NCBI GenBank assembly: GCA_030077755.1
Contig: JAQJZZ010000012.1
Span: forward strand, 682,001-746,000
DNA length: 64,000 bases
Reading direction: 5' to 3'
Origin: Filosporella fistucella
Taxonomy: Eukaryota > Ascomycota > Leotiomycetes > Helotiales
Position 1 is the first letter of the stretch. Each line of letters opens with the position of its first letter. The notes beneath the pieces are model-generated. The model had not been told where the DNA came from. It searched no databases and saw nothing but the letters and a program-made list of their open reading frames with translations. Shown here piece by piece: positions 23,891 to 36,944 of the stretch. The position numbers and the translations under genes are program-made.

Positions 23891-26027
23891 CTTGAAATGT
23901 GCGGGTAGCGCTGGGTAGATCTAACAGACAAAGGTTGCCAAGGGTCTGCGAAAGATTTATCAAACAAGTAATGTGATTTGAGAATGGGACTTTGACTCGG
24001 GAGTTGAAATGTTGAAAGTGTTGAAATGCGACTGCCCCTGAAAATAGCTTCAATTCCACTAGCGAACACTAGCGCACGGGGTCACGGACAATAGTGCAGC
24101 CGCTGCGCCAGCGCTAGTGGCCTTAGTGGAAGACGAGGCACGTGGGAGCTTTCGCAAATAATTGACTACGCAAACCTCGAATTCTTAAGGTTCAATTGAA
24201 TTTTCTCCTTCCTTCTCAAAGCCATTTTCTTGACCTCAAAACTTCCTCAAAGCTATAATAATGTTCATCAAGTTAAGTATCGCACCAAGAGCAGGAAATT
24301 ATACCACTTTCCAATCCTCTCGTTTCTTGCAAAGTTGGTTCTGATGCCAAATTTCAGTTCTTTGGAACAGTCAAGTTGGATTCGCATTCTACAGCATTCC
24401 CTCGAACAATAAATCTATCCAATAGTTCTATGCCACCAAAGCGACTCATTTGGACCAGAGTTCCTAGCTCGCGACAAAGAACATTGGATTTCTAATGAAC
24501 ATGTTCAAGTCCGACCCTTTCTTCTAGTCGCTCACTCGAGAGTAGGTGTTTTTCTGCTGTCGAGGCCACAACTATATCCGAATTTCTTGCTTCGTTGAAA
24601 TCCTTGCTTCATTGTTATTTTTTAGCCATGTCACAAAACGCGACATTGCATTGAAACTTAATTTTTATGATGTCCCTTCTGGTTGATCTTTGATAGATAT
24701 GAAGACTTGAGCCGTCCTGTGGAAGTTGCCATCAATGCTGGACACACTATTATTTTACAGGCAATGACTGTGTATACTTTTGTTGCGAAATCCCCTGACT
24801 ATTAGCACTTTCCCCGCCACGAAAAGAGAGTTTGATTCCCCCGCATGTCTCGCTGCAGAAAATCGCTGCAGAAACTCTGTTCACAGTCTGAGCAATTTCT
24901 AGATAAGGATCTCCTGTTCTGAGCTGCAGCATTAAAACAATCGGGTATATCGACAATGATATAGCTTTTCTAATGTGCTGCAAACCTTTGTAGAGTAGCA
25001 CAATATTGCCAAAACAGCCGCCGTCGAGCTCATTAGCATCTATATCCGTAACCATTTCAAGAGCCCGGCAGACTTCTTTCGTTTTAACGATCTCGCAATT
25101 ATACTATTATCTTGCACTTTAGAAATATGTTATAGTATATCAGAGCGCTTAAGATCATGACACCACGGAAGATAAGTAAATGATGCTCTATGATAACGAT
25201 GAGCAAATAGCTTGCTAACGCCGGCGACAAAATCACCGAAGAGCTCGGCGACCGCGGTTTCAGGACTGTTACCTTCGAAGAGTTGTTGGAGTACTCTATC
25301 GAGCTACACCGCGTCGGCTGCCATACCGCCAGAGCCCTTTACGAAAAGCGAGGTAAAATGTCCGGAACACTCTGTAAAGAAGTTTGATAGGCTTGCGTGG
25401 TGCAAGTACCGATCCTCCGTTGCTTGCAACAAATTCTCCAACTTTACATACTGAGACTCCGCTGGCCCTCAGGGGGCCACTGCCATGTGGAGGCCAAGAA
25501 CATGCTACAGTATGGTAATTCTGCGAGTATTTCCTAGAGAAAAGATCCCAAGGAACATCCTTCTTACTCTACCTATAGAATGGAAACAAGAATTGATATT
25601 AGGAAGAAGTTGAAAATCAAGAGGAAACGCCCTGGATCAACCAAGCTTAAAGCCTCAGCGAGTTGCTTTTAAGGACATATATAAGGTAACAGACAGTGCA
25701 ATAGTGTGCCAAGCTATTCATGTCAATGAACCATTTGCAAATTGAGCTCCTGGGCCAGGTCCTGCCGAGACTGCCCACTGAGAATTCATGCCAGTTAAAA
25801 GCGGAGTAATTGTAAATCGGGACAGCCTGAGACGGGCGAATAATGTGTCGAAGTCTTGAAGAATTAGTAACAAAGTTGAGGAGGGGGGAATTTCAAGATT
25901 CAAGGTCGGGACTAGTGTGACTAGCGTTTCCCGGATTAAGGTTATGCCGAGATCCGCAAGAAAATGTTGATAGCGATAAAAAAAGTTCACGGGAATCCAC
26001 AGCGATAATGACATTTCAACGGTGACC
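23891..26027. other. 2.1-kb stretch with no convincing gene
   Basis: Open frames at 24750-25055 (minus), 25221-25388 (plus) and 25718-26083 (minus) were read. The plus frame contains a helical, protein-like stretch (FEELLEYSIELHRVGCHTAR), but I cannot tie it to a family. The region could hold old decayed genes or transposon DNA. Its right end is the promoter of PWP2. Confidence 0.5.
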
Positions 26028-28797
26028 ATGAAGACGGAGTTTAAGGTATAGATTCCACCCCTCAGAGCTCTGATGGACTGCATTGACTAGTAAATAGTTC
26101 TCCAACCTGTTAGGGACTGTTTACAGTCAGGGAAACCTGCTCTTCAGTCCTGATGGTACTTGTCTCTTTTCTCCAGTTGGAAACCGAGTAACAGTTTTCG
26201 ACTTGGTAAAGTATGTTTGGACAAGCATCTACAAGTTCGATGCTAATAATAATAGGAATAAATCACATACCCTGCCATTTGCGCATCGAAAAAACATTGC
26301 CCGACTCGGATTGACGCCGCGGGGTAATTTGTTACTCTCAGTTGATGAAGATGGACGAGCAATTTTGACGAACGTACCTCGAAGAATCGCCTTACATCAT
26401 TTCACATTCAAGTCGCCGGTATCTGCACTTGCATTCTCTCCTTCTGGACGACATTTTGCGGTCGGCGTTGGGCGGCATATTGAAGTTTGGCATACACCTT
26501 CAACACCAGATCAAAATGCAGATGGAGAGCTGGAATTTGCCCCATTCGTGCGACATCGAGTATACGCAGGCCATTATGATACAGTCCAAAGTATTGAGTG
26601 GTCTAGCGATTCTCGATTCTTCTTAAGTGCGGCCAAAGATTTGACTGCTCGAATCTGGAGTGTCGACCCGGAAGAAGGCTTCATACCGACCACATTAGCA
26701 GGCCACCGAGAAGGAGTATTGGGAGCTTACTTCTCCAAAGACCAAGAAATAATATACACAATCAGTAAAGATGGAGCAGTATTCGAATGGAAATATCTAC
26801 GAAACCCGAACGCGGAACAGGATGGGGATGAAATGGATGTTGAAGATGATCAACATGTTAGATGGAGGATTGCAGAACGACATTATTTTCTACAACAAGG
26901 CGCAAAAGTCAACTGTGCGGCATACCATGCGGAGTCCAATTTACTGGTGGCGGGATTTTCGAATGGAGTTTTTGGGCTATACGAAATGCCGGATTTCAAC
27001 ATGATACACAGTTTGAGTATCTCACAAAACGATATTGATTTCGTCACGATTAATAAAACGGGAGAATGGTTAGCCTTTGGTGCTTCGAAACTCGGTCAAC
27101 TGTTGGTATGGGAATGGCAATCGGAGTCATATGTCTTGAAACAGCAAGGTCATTTTGATTCGATGAATTCTCTGGTCTACTCTCCCGATGGGCAAAAAAT
27201 AATCACCACAGCAGATGATGGTAAAATCAAAGTTTGGGATGTCAATTCGGGATTCTGCATTGTCACATTTACCGAGCATAGCAGTGGTGTTACAGCATGC
27301 GAATTCGCAAAACGAGGAAATGTCCTCTTCACTTCAAGTCTGGATGGATCAGTTCGAGCATGGGATTTGATTCGTTATCGAAATTTTCGAACATTTACTG
27401 CGCCAACTAGGCTGTCATTCTCATCTCTAGCAGTGGACCCTAGCGGTGAAGTTGTTTGTGCCGGCTCTCTCGACTCTTTCGACATTCACATCTGGTCAGT
27501 ACAAACTGGTCAATTACTCGATCGATTGTCAGGACATGAAGGGCCTGTATCATCCTTGGCTTTTGCACCTAATGGTGGTGTACTTGTGAGTGGAAGTTGG
27601 GACCATACAGTGCGAATCTGGTCTGTTTTTGATAGGACTCAAACTAGCGAACCTCTCCAACTTCAAGCCGATGTATTAAGCGTGGCTTTCCGTCCAGATT
27701 CTAGACAATTAGCGGTATCGACATTGGATGGTCAACTCACATTCTGGTCCGTCTCGGAGGCAGAACAACAATCGGGAGTCGACGGACGAAGAGATATTTC
27801 CGGTGGTCGCAAAATCACAGATCGTCGAACTGCTGCAAACGCCGCAGGAACCAAAAGTTTTGGTGCACTTAGATATAGTGCGGACGGATCATGTGTGCTT
27901 GCTGGAGGGAACAGCAAGTATATTTGCTTATATTCCGTTGACTCACTTGTACTTTTGAAAAAGTTTACCGTCAGTGTCAACTTGTCCTTATCCGGAACTC
28001 AGGAGTTCCTTAATAGCAAGCTCATGACCGAAGCTGGTCCTATGGGTTTGATCGATGAGCAAGGAGAAGCCTCAGATCTTGAAGATCGAATCGATAAAAC
28101 GCTCCCTGGCTCCACCCGCGGCGGCGACCCATCAATCCGAAAGAGAATACCAGAAGTACGAGTAACAGGCGTAGCGTTCTCCCCAGCCGGCCGCTCTTTC
28201 TGCGCCGCCTCCACCGAAGGCCTCCTAATCTACAGTCTCGACACAATGCCACTCTTCGACCCCATCGATCTCGACTTAGCAGTCACCCCCGCCTCCACCC
28301 TCCACGTCCTAGAAAAAGAAAAAGACTACTTAAAAGCCCTAGTAATGGCATTCCGTCTCAACGAACGCCCCTTAATCCGCCAAGTCTTCGAAGGAATCCC
28401 ACACCGAAGTATCAGTCTCGTCGTCTCAGACCTTCCGCTCGTCTATCTACAGCGATTAATCCGATTCGTCGGTTCCCAAGCTGAAGAATCACCACATCTT
28501 GAATTCTGCCTGTTATGGATCCAAGCCCTTTTCGATTCGCACGGGCAGTATATACGTGATAATCGGGGTGTATTGGATGCTGAGTTGAGGGTTGTAATTA
28601 GAAGTGTAGGGAAGATTAGAGATGAGCTGACGAGGTTGGCGGATGAGAATTGTTTTATGATTGATTATCTGCTTAATCAGCCGGTGGTGAAGAGTGAGGT
28701 GGGCAATGGGGTGAAAGCTATTATGAATGGGAAGAGTGAGGAGGTGGAAATGAGAGATGAGGACGGATATGAGGGGGAGTGGATTGGATTGGATTAA
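26028..28797 (+). CDS. pwp2: U3 snoRNP WD40 protein Pwp2/Utp1
   Basis: Three exons: an 18-bp first exon 26028-26045 (MKTEFK), then 26098-26210 and 26256-28797, for 890 residues. The join yields FSNLLGTVYSQGNLLFSPDG, the canonical Pwp2 N-terminus. The second intron (45 bp, with a TGCTAAT branch site) is a multiple of three without stops, so unspliced translation would add 15 residues. Two tandem WD40 propellers run to about residue 680 (HRKNIARLGLTPRGNLLLSV; LAGHREGVLG; LSGHEGPVSSLAFAPNGG). The C-terminal Utp12 domain follows (LVMAFRLNERPLIRQVFEGI). Pwp2 is a core UtpB subunit of the small-subunit processome in the nucleolus, needed for 18S rRNA maturation. Confidence 0.96.
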
Positions 28798-29276
28798 GTT
28801 CTGTGAAGGCTTGAGTAAGATGTTATATGGCATGTCAAGGGAATCGAGCGGTATCATGCTAGAAGTTATAGTGTGGTACTAGATGCAAGAGATTAAGTGT
28901 TGGAGTATGAAAGCCACCTATTGGCTGACAAGATAGCTTAAGGGTGGAGTTAGGAGTTGCGGGGAATACGAAATATGGTTGAGGAGCGAGAACGCTTACC
29001 TATCTACTTGATAGAAATGGAGATTCTATCAACTTACCTTTTTATATCCTTTTACAACTGCTTCTCTTATAAATCTTGCGTCGATACTTATTCTCACCGC
29101 TCCCTCTTTATTCACCTTCCTAGCCTCCACAACCCCTTATCTCTCGAATTCCATATACTAAGATCAGGAAAACTTAACAATTCGATATTTTCTGTTCCTT
29201 AAAACTACTAACTGACTCTTCCACCAGATCCACGCCCTCCTAGCATCCCACACTCACCATCCATCACATAAACGAT
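28798..29276. other. Convergent 3' regions
   Basis: This lies between the stop codons of PWP2 (plus) and the sugar permease (minus). It contains a pyrimidine-rich block after 29090. No gene is seen. Confidence 0.5.
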
Positions 29277-31125
29277 CTACTCCTCCTTCCCTCCCAAAAT
29301 CTCCTTTTCCACAGTCCCAACATCGATATCTACTTTCCCCTTCCTAACCATCTCTACATCAGGCACAGAAGAATGTTTTTCTCCCTCGAAAATAGCATCG
29401 ATTTCTTCTAAGGTTTTGCCTTTGGTTTCGACCCAGTAGATTGCCTGTCTTTTTTAGCAAGGGTATCCAATTGAGCAAGAGGAAAGGGGATTGGAGGGAG
29501 AGAAAGGATAGGGGAGAGAAGAAGAAGAAACGTACGATTAGGATAGCGATAGCTATATCCCAAGATGCGTTTACCATGTACATTTTCCACCCGATATTGG
29601 CTAGTCCTATGGGCATTATGAATACGAACACGAGACTGGAAAATTATTAGTTTGCCTCTGCTCCAGAGCACAGCTTCACGAGGGGGAGAAGAGGAAAAAC
29701 TCACGCAAAGGCATTCAACATAAAGTTACTAAACGCCAATCCATTCGCTCTAATACTATAATTCATTACCTCAGGCGGATACAGATATAGCAACGGTGTC
29801 CAGGCGATAGAATAGAAACCTTGGAAGAGAAACATTACTGCTACGTCACCGTATACTAGGCTTTGAGAGGCGTGATCTGGATCATCGGCGTACTTTTTAG
29901 AGAGACCACCGATGATGAAGAGGCAGATTATGAGGAGACATTCGGAGAGGAGAGCGGTGGGTTTACGACCCCATTTGGAGCAGAGGTGGGTACCGACAAG
30001 GGAGGCGAGGAGACACCAGATGTTGAGGACGACGTTCTGGGATGTGATGTTAGAATGTGGAGAAGGTCAGCATAGGATGAAGGAGGCGTACAGCTTTTAA
30101 TTGGTCGTTCGTACTCGTGATACCAGCCGTATCCAATTCAGCACCGAGATAATAACTCGCAATAATATTGCCTGCGATACAACTGAACGGCCCAGGACTC
30201 ATGCCAATCAATAACCTCTTCCTCGCCGTAGGAGTCTTGATCATTTCTTTGGGACTCATAGTTCTTCCCTCTTTCTTCTCCCATGCCAGGGTATCGATAA
30301 TCTCTTTATAGATGGTGATTGTCACTGGGGAAGAGATATCACCATTGGTATTTGTTTGCGCGATACTAGTTCGTGCTTCGGAGAGGAGATCGCGGTGGAT
30401 GAGCCAGCGTGGAGATTCAGGGATGAATGGGAGGATGAGGATGCAGAGGAGCGAGAAGATACCTTGGAAGAGGGAGGGTAGTCGCCATGCCCAGGTGGAG
30501 TTCCACTGTCCTGTCCCGAGAGTGATTCCAGCTGCTATCAATGCGCCGACACTGCTACTATTAGCAAATTGCTTGCGGTGCTCGAGAAGACTTACTAGTA
30601 GAAATCATTAAGTAATCCCACTCCCCAAGCTCTCCATCTACTCGGGAATGTCTCACTTAGATACACACCACCTGCTATCCCACTGACAGCAGCTCCAAAC
30701 CCGAGTACTATACGTGCGATGACGAACATAGCTATATTTTGTGCAGCAGTCTGCAATAACACACCAACCAATGTAATCACACTTCCCCAGAAGATGGCAG
30801 GACGACGACCGAGTTTATCTGTCATAATACCAGAGAAAATAGGGCCTAGGAAACCACCAATGAACACAGATGCTGTATTGAGACCAGTTGTTGCGGCTGT
30901 GAGATGGAAGTAATCGGTGTATGAAGGGAGGATGTTGAGTCCATTGAGCATGGAACCGTCGTAGCCGCCGGTCTGAGAGTATTAGGATTGATTATTTGGG
31001 AGATAGGAGAGGAGACTTACAGCTGATTGAACCATGGAACAGAACATAAGGAGGACTGACAGAGTGATGGTGCTTTCCGGGACCCAGGCTGGTAGCCAGG
31101 TGCCGGTAGGAGTTTTGCGAAGCAT
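29277..31125 (-). CDS. MFS sugar permease, lactose/hexose transporter type
   Basis: Six exons, 31125-31021, 30972-30596, 30551-30092, 30036-29705, 29635-29536 and 29444-29277, encode 513 residues. Twelve hydrophobic segments are expected. Sugar-porter signatures: GYDGSMLNGLNILPSY in helix 1; DKLGRRPAIFWG after helix 2; GFGAAVSGIAGGVYLSETFP in helices 4-5; PESPRWLIHRD after helix 6; KWGRKPTALLSECLL in the second half; and VETKGKTLEEID at the end. Such proteins carry sugars in symport with protons across the plasma membrane. The exact substrate cannot be read; the pattern recalls fungal lactose-permease-like members. A start further upstream in the same frame is possible. It is divergent from the M81 peptidase gene. 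Confidence 0.92.
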
Positions 31126-31814
31126 ATTGTTGTGGAGAGCAGATAGAGATGGATTAGGAAGAGGAAGAGGTCTTAATATCAAGTCGCAAGCATCATCCTC
31201 AAGAAAGGAAAGAGATGAAAGGGAAGAAAGAGGCAAGAATGAACAAGAGAACCCAAAAACCTAGCTATGATAACGCACTGGACATCTCCCGGATAATTAT
31301 ATCGATATCAGCACTTGATATACGTACTGTACTACTGTACAACCATCCTATCTGATGGAGACTACACTCAGTCATCTCTAGATAAGCTTTAGATTATCCC
31401 GATGCGGACAAGTGTATTTATCCCAATCAATCAAACGTTGCATCCAAGAGGAGAAGGAGGTGATAAAGATGGAGGTGAATGGAAGGTGATGATGCGGTGC
31501 TTGGCAATAGATGTACTGTAGTGGGGGAAGCGGGGTGGGTCGGGGTGTTTGGTGTGGCCAAGCAATCCACTCCCTTGAAGCCCAAAGCTTGTCTGAGCGG
31601 CACTCATCATCTTATCTGAATCTCATGTGCTGCGGTGAGAGTGGGATGGACATGGACATAGACATGGTGGACATGGCCATGGACCTTCCATTCACGTAGT
31701 TCAATTAACAGAAACCTATCAACTCCAAGAATCCAGCAATCTATCCAATTCCAGGTAGTTGGAACCTTCCATAAGGCCCATCCTGTCTACCACACCTCAG
31801 TCATCCAAACAAAC
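31126..31814. promoter_or_regulatory. Divergent promoter, permease / M81 peptidase
   Basis: A 690-bp region lies between two divergent starts. It contains a short imperfect GGACAT/GACATG repeat around 31646-31683. No defined transcription factor site is claimed. Confidence 0.45.
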
Positions 31815-33397
31815 ATGGTCGACATGTCCTCCCAACCCATCATAGCCATCGCCGGCCTCGCAATCGAAACCTCAACATTCACTCCCTCGCGCACTCAAGC
31901 ACCAGCTTTCCATCCGAAACGCGGGACAGAAATAATAGATAAATACGCCTTCCTGCATCCTGGGACACCTCTCTCAAAAGCAGCAATATGGAAAGGTGCA
32001 CTTATCGGGCACGCTTTACCAGGAGGTCAGGTGACACGCTCTGCGTTCGAAGAATTGAGTGAAGAGATATTGGAACGATTGAGCGCTATCAAGAAAGAGG
32101 GGAGAATAGATGGATTATGGTTTGATATCCATGGTGCGATGTGTGTTGAAGACATGCTAGATGCTGAATTCGAACTACTTCGTCGAATTCGAACCGTGAT
32201 TGGAAAAGATGTTTTGGTTAGTGCGTCGATGGATTTACATGGTAATGTGAGTCGGGAATTAGCACATCAGTGTGATCTACTCACATGCTATCGAACGGCT
32301 CCACATATCGATACGCAGGAAACGAAAGAGAGAGCTTGTAGGAATTTGATTGATATGCTGGAGAAAGGGAAGAGGCCGTTTAAAGCTTGGATACCGGTTC
32401 CCATTCTATTGCCAGGAGAACAGACTTCTACCAGAGATGAACCTGCGTTGCATATTTATGCACAGGTGCCTGAAGTTGAGAAAATGGAGGGTGTGATTGA
32501 TGCCGCTATCTGGGTTGGATACGCATGGGCTGATGAACCGAGGAATAGAGCTGTGGTTGTGGTCACAGGATGGGATGAGAGAGCTGTTGCTACCGGAGCA
32601 GAGAAGCTTGCTAGAACTTTCTGGGATGCTCATAGAGATTTTAAATTCGTCGCTCCCACAGGGACATTCAAAGAGTGTTTAGACACAGCGTTGAAGTCAA
32701 AGAAAGAAAAGAGACCGTTCTTCATCTCGGATTCAGGGGATAATCCTACAGCTGGCGGATCAGGAGATGTATCATGGGGCTTGACGAAAGTGCTTGAAAG
32801 ACCCGAGTTCAAGAGTGAAGATGGACCTACGGTGATATACGCCAGTTTACCTGGACCAGAAGCCGTGAAAATCGCAGTGGAAGCTGGTATTGGAGCCACT
32901 GTAACTGTAAGTCTAGTTTTACCTTTCTCTCCGCCACCCAAATTCCCCAAACTTCACCTCAATAACACACCCAGGTCACAGCCGGCGCAGAAATCGATTC
33001 CATCCACTCTCCTCCTCTCACCATGACCGGTATCGTCCACTCCATAACCCACCACGATATCCACGCTCTCACCGAAGTAGTTCTCCGAATCGGCTCCGCC
33101 TATGCCATACTAACTCATCTCCGGAAACCATATCACAAAGAACGCGATTTCATTTCCTTGAATCTCTTACCCCGTAAAGCAGATATCGTGATAGTCAAAA
33201 TAGGATATCTGGAACCGGAACTTTATGATATGGCGAGGGACTGGATGTTGGCACTTACACCTGGGGGCGTAGATCAGGATATTGAGAGGTTGGAGTATAG
33301 GAGGATTAGGAGACCGATGTGGCCTTTTGATAGAAAGGTGAGGTGGGAACCGGATTTGAAGGCGAGATTTATTGAGGGGTCGAATAAGGAGTTGTGA
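31815..33397 (+). CDS. M81 (MlrC-like) metallopeptidase family protein
   Basis: Two exons, 31815-32906 and 32975-33397, encode 504 residues; the splice joins GATVT to VTAGAEIDS. The N-terminal MlrC domain holds the likely metal ligands in WFDIHGAMCVED, ASMDLHGNVS and TAPHIDTQET. The second domain carries SDSGDNPTAGGSGD. The founding member, bacterial MlrC, cleaves linearised microcystin, but most fungal members have unknown substrates and are thought to act on small amides or peptides. A second ATG nine bases in (MSSQP) is an alternative start. Its divergent neighbour is a permease, so linked uptake and breakdown is an inference only. Confidence 0.88.
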
Positions 33398-34882
33398 GGA
33401 GAGGATGAGTAGGTTAGAGAGAGAAGGGTGGAGTGTTTTTGCTACCTAGCGTTGAGCCTGATTCCTGGCCCCGCATTAGAGATAGGGGAGTATTTAGGAG
33501 AAGGGTCACGGGATCTGTTCTTTTTAGAATTTCCGGTCATGGAGTATGAGAAATAGGAGATTGAGCTGCTGTGGGATTTATGCTCGTACATCTTCCTGAC
33601 CTCTTCCACAAACTCCAAAACAATACAAAATCCCACATAATCTCTTTTCATTTTCTCAGTATTTACCATTCACCTCCTCACCTTCTATCAAAACTTGCTC
33701 TTCTGTTACACTCTCTCTAAAACGCTACGTACTCGTATCCCCAATAAACCAAAGACCTAAAAGCACTAGCATTCGTCAATAGTACTATAAATACGGACTG
33801 GGAAATATCAAGATCTACTGTATATTTCGCTTTATAGTCTTATTTTCATTTTCTTTCCTAGGGAGGGAGGGAGGGAGGGAAGTGGTATTAAAGGATAAGT
33901 GAGAACGAGAACTTTATAATAGGCTTAGGAGAGGAGATAGATAGGATTATAAGAATTCTCCATTTGGTTTATAACCCGTTCGTGTAGGAGTATCTTCATG
34001 CTGTTCCCTGGGGCTAGGGGGTTGTGGAGGAGATGAGTGGGAGTGGTGGGCCGGATGGCTTTGGTCTCGGACAGAAATATTGGGTATATGGAGAATTTTC
34101 TACAAGACGAAATCTAGTTGAGAAAAATTCTGTCTAAATGGACCTAGAATTTTGGAGAATTAGCAACTAGTGAAGGATTTTAAGCTGTGTATTTGTAAGA
34201 TACAAATTCACGGCCTTCTTGGTTAAAATAAATTAAAACTACTTTACTTTTAAATATTTATTCTTATTTGAATGTTGTTAAAAGACTAGTAGACATTAAA
34301 GAATTAAAATTGAAATGGAATATCCTATACATATTTAGAGACCAACAGTACCTCAATCTACTCCAGTGTGTCCTCTTACTTCTATGAACACCACGTGACT
34401 AAATTATGAATCTATTCTGCCTGCCTTACCTATGCGACTTTAACAGTAGTTGCAAATGCCCCCACCCACATAATTATACTAAAATCATCATCTCACCGAA
34501 TCTTGAATTTTTTTTTGGACTTGATCGTCCTCGGTGAGCGAAAGGAGACACCATGCACGTGATGCTCCACTCTAAGCGCGAGAGGGCACAGCCACTTGGC
34601 AGGATGATTTTCAGCTTGCTCTGCGCAATTTCATTTTCATTTCAACATTTCAACGTTTCTGATGTACATTCCAACCTGCCTTCATAGATTGTCATGCTTC
34701 AAATAGGATAATTAATCGAAAGGTTTGAAGAAATTTGCGACGCTCTTCGCTATACATCACTGTCTTCTTAACGCCGCTGTTCTGACCGGTTGTGGGTCAG
34801 CACCACGCGGTCCGAACCACGGCTTCGGTGATAAGCTTGCTACTATACCTTGATATTAAACCTTCAGTACAACTGCATCAAT
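33398..34882. other. Intergenic, 1.5 kb, partly AT-rich
   Basis: It contains a GGGA tetranucleotide run and a strongly AT-rich block at 34200-34350. No coding frame is convincing. Confidence 0.5.
33861..33880 (+). repeat. GGGA microsatellite
   Basis: Five perfect copies of the tetranucleotide GGGA are seen, flanked by purine-rich DNA. Confidence 0.9.
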
Positions 34883-36944
34883 ATGGCACCTCGTTTCATA
34901 AAGAAGGTCAGGAAACTCTTCGGAAAAGGACGCCGGGATCCGAAATCCGAGATAATAACAAATATTCCCGAAGACCTATCTTCCCCGTCATTATCTCGAG
35001 GTCCGTACCAATACACACCTCTCGAAAATACCACTACATGGATTCGTTTACTTGAATTCCTCCCAGGAGACAAGTTACGATGCAAAATACACCATTATGA
35101 GCTCGATAGAGCACCACATTATGTAGCTTTATCCTACGCATGGGGTGATCCTACACCCTCCACACCTATTCAAATCGACAATACCGATCTCAAAATCCAC
35201 GAGAGTCTCTTCGTTGCCCTTGATCATCTCAGACAACGAGTTATAGATCATGATGTTTTGCTTTGGGCAGACGGGATATGTATCAATCAATTAGATGACA
35301 AGGAGAGATCTGAACAAGTCCAACAAATGGGAAATGTATACAAGGAAGCTGATTCTGTATTTGTCTGGCTGGGAGAAGCTAATGAGAATCTGGACATCGA
35401 TCATACGATTTCTCATATGGATAAATGGCTCGCGAAACAATTGAATGGAGAGGCAGTCGATCTCAATAGGTATCTGGAAAGTGTTGAAGTCGAGGATCCT
35501 TTTTTCTACGGCCCTCCCGGTTCTGATGGGTATAGAGCTTGGGAAGGCATAATGGATATCTGGAAATCGAAATGGTGGCGACGCGCTTGGGCAGTGCAAG
35601 AATGTGCTTTGGCATACAATGTACGACTCTTTTACGGGAAATATGAAATTAGCTATAATCACCTAAATCCGGTCACGAATATTCAGGAGGAGCTGATTCA
35701 ACGATTTGAAGTTTTTGAGGTAGCTCGTAAGTACTTGAACCTCCCATCCGTCACAGCACGATATCTTGCGATTCATAGTCTAGTCTTTGCTAATCCATTC
35801 AAGACTCAACTGGACCCAACTGGATCACAGAATTTCGAAGTGATTACAAAGGGTACTTTTCCGCAAACGGAAATTCAGAAGGACACCAAGGACTCCCATT
35901 CCTCGAAGTATTGGTTCGTTTTCGATCTTTTGGGTGCAGTGATCCGCGAGATCGAGTTTATGCAGCAATTGGACTTTCTTGTGATATCAAGCAGGGTGAT
36001 ATCAAGCCAGATTACACGCTTAGTGTCGCTGATGTTTTCACTATGGCCACAAAACACTGCTTTGAACATGCACCACCTGGAAAGAGTTTGGATTTTTTGG
36101 CTTGTATCTTTGATCGATATGGACATGGAGATAAACATCATTCAGGGCCTGAGAAACTACCTAGTATGTTGATTTTGCTTCATATCTGTGACACATACCA
36201 AGGACGAGTAGTTTGGGAGCTACCCATCTTTTGGTGTCAATTCTGAGACAAGTCTGTACTAATATGTCTATAGGTTGGGTGCCTGATTGGTGTGAAGATG
36301 GACCCCACTACCGATTTCTCAAGTACATCGGCCACGATCAAAATATTCTAGCGTATCATGCCAGTGGGGATACGACTGTCGACGCATATATAGACGGTCG
36401 AGAATTTTTCGTCCAAGGCTTCATTTTGGATACAATCGTAGATTGCCAACGAGAGAGCAATCGGGAACGACACGAAGATATCACTATCGAGCAACAATGG
36501 AATCCAGGAAACCTCAAAGATCCATATCCCGGCGGCGGAGACGTCGAAAATGCATATATGCGATGTCTCTGCGCTGATGTTAGTAGAACTTGGATCGAAG
36601 GATCTGACCGGCCGGGAGTCCATCGAGATTTCAAGGCTGATTGGGCTACGATGGTTCCAGCTCGTTGGCATCGAGAATCCATGTTTCAATCTGTGAAAAC
36701 AACAACTATTGGTCGCAGACTGATAATTACAGAGAAAGGCTACATCGGAATAGCTCCTGGCACCTCTCGGGTTGGTGATAAAGTCGCTGTTCTTTTTGGT
36801 GGCCAAATGCTTTATGTCATTCGTGATAATGAGGATGCAACATATGGTATGCTTGGCGAAGCTTATGTTCAAGGCTTGATGGATGGTGAGGCCATGGATG
36901 AGAAGCTTTTCCCACGGAATAGCCAAAAATTTAGGCTTGTGTGA
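34883..36944 (+). CDS. HET-domain (heterokaryon incompatibility) protein
   Basis: Three exons, 34883-35726, 35804-36163 and 36274-36944, encode 624 residues. The first splice is set by a GTAAGT donor and a TGCTAAT branch point and restores a frame reading RFRSFGCSDPRDRVYAAIGL. The second restores KLPSWVPDW. The HET domain occupies about residues 78-240, with YVALSYAWGD (80-89), LLWADGICINQ and WWRRAWAVQE. The N-terminus is basic. HET domains trigger cell death when genetically different hyphae fuse, but most family members have no known partner. Two of the introns contain in-frame stops, so the exon structure is needed for a complete product. Confidence 0.92.

Noticed and set aside
24750..25055. 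Possible acyltransferase (BAHD-like) fragment on the minus strand
   Set aside because: Only a short GNIVL-like word is reminiscent; the rest does not follow the family and no catalytic motif is present.
36348..36926. Minus-strand open frame of 192 codons
   Set aside because: It is antisense to the third exon of the HET gene, whose frame is supported by splicing and family motifs.
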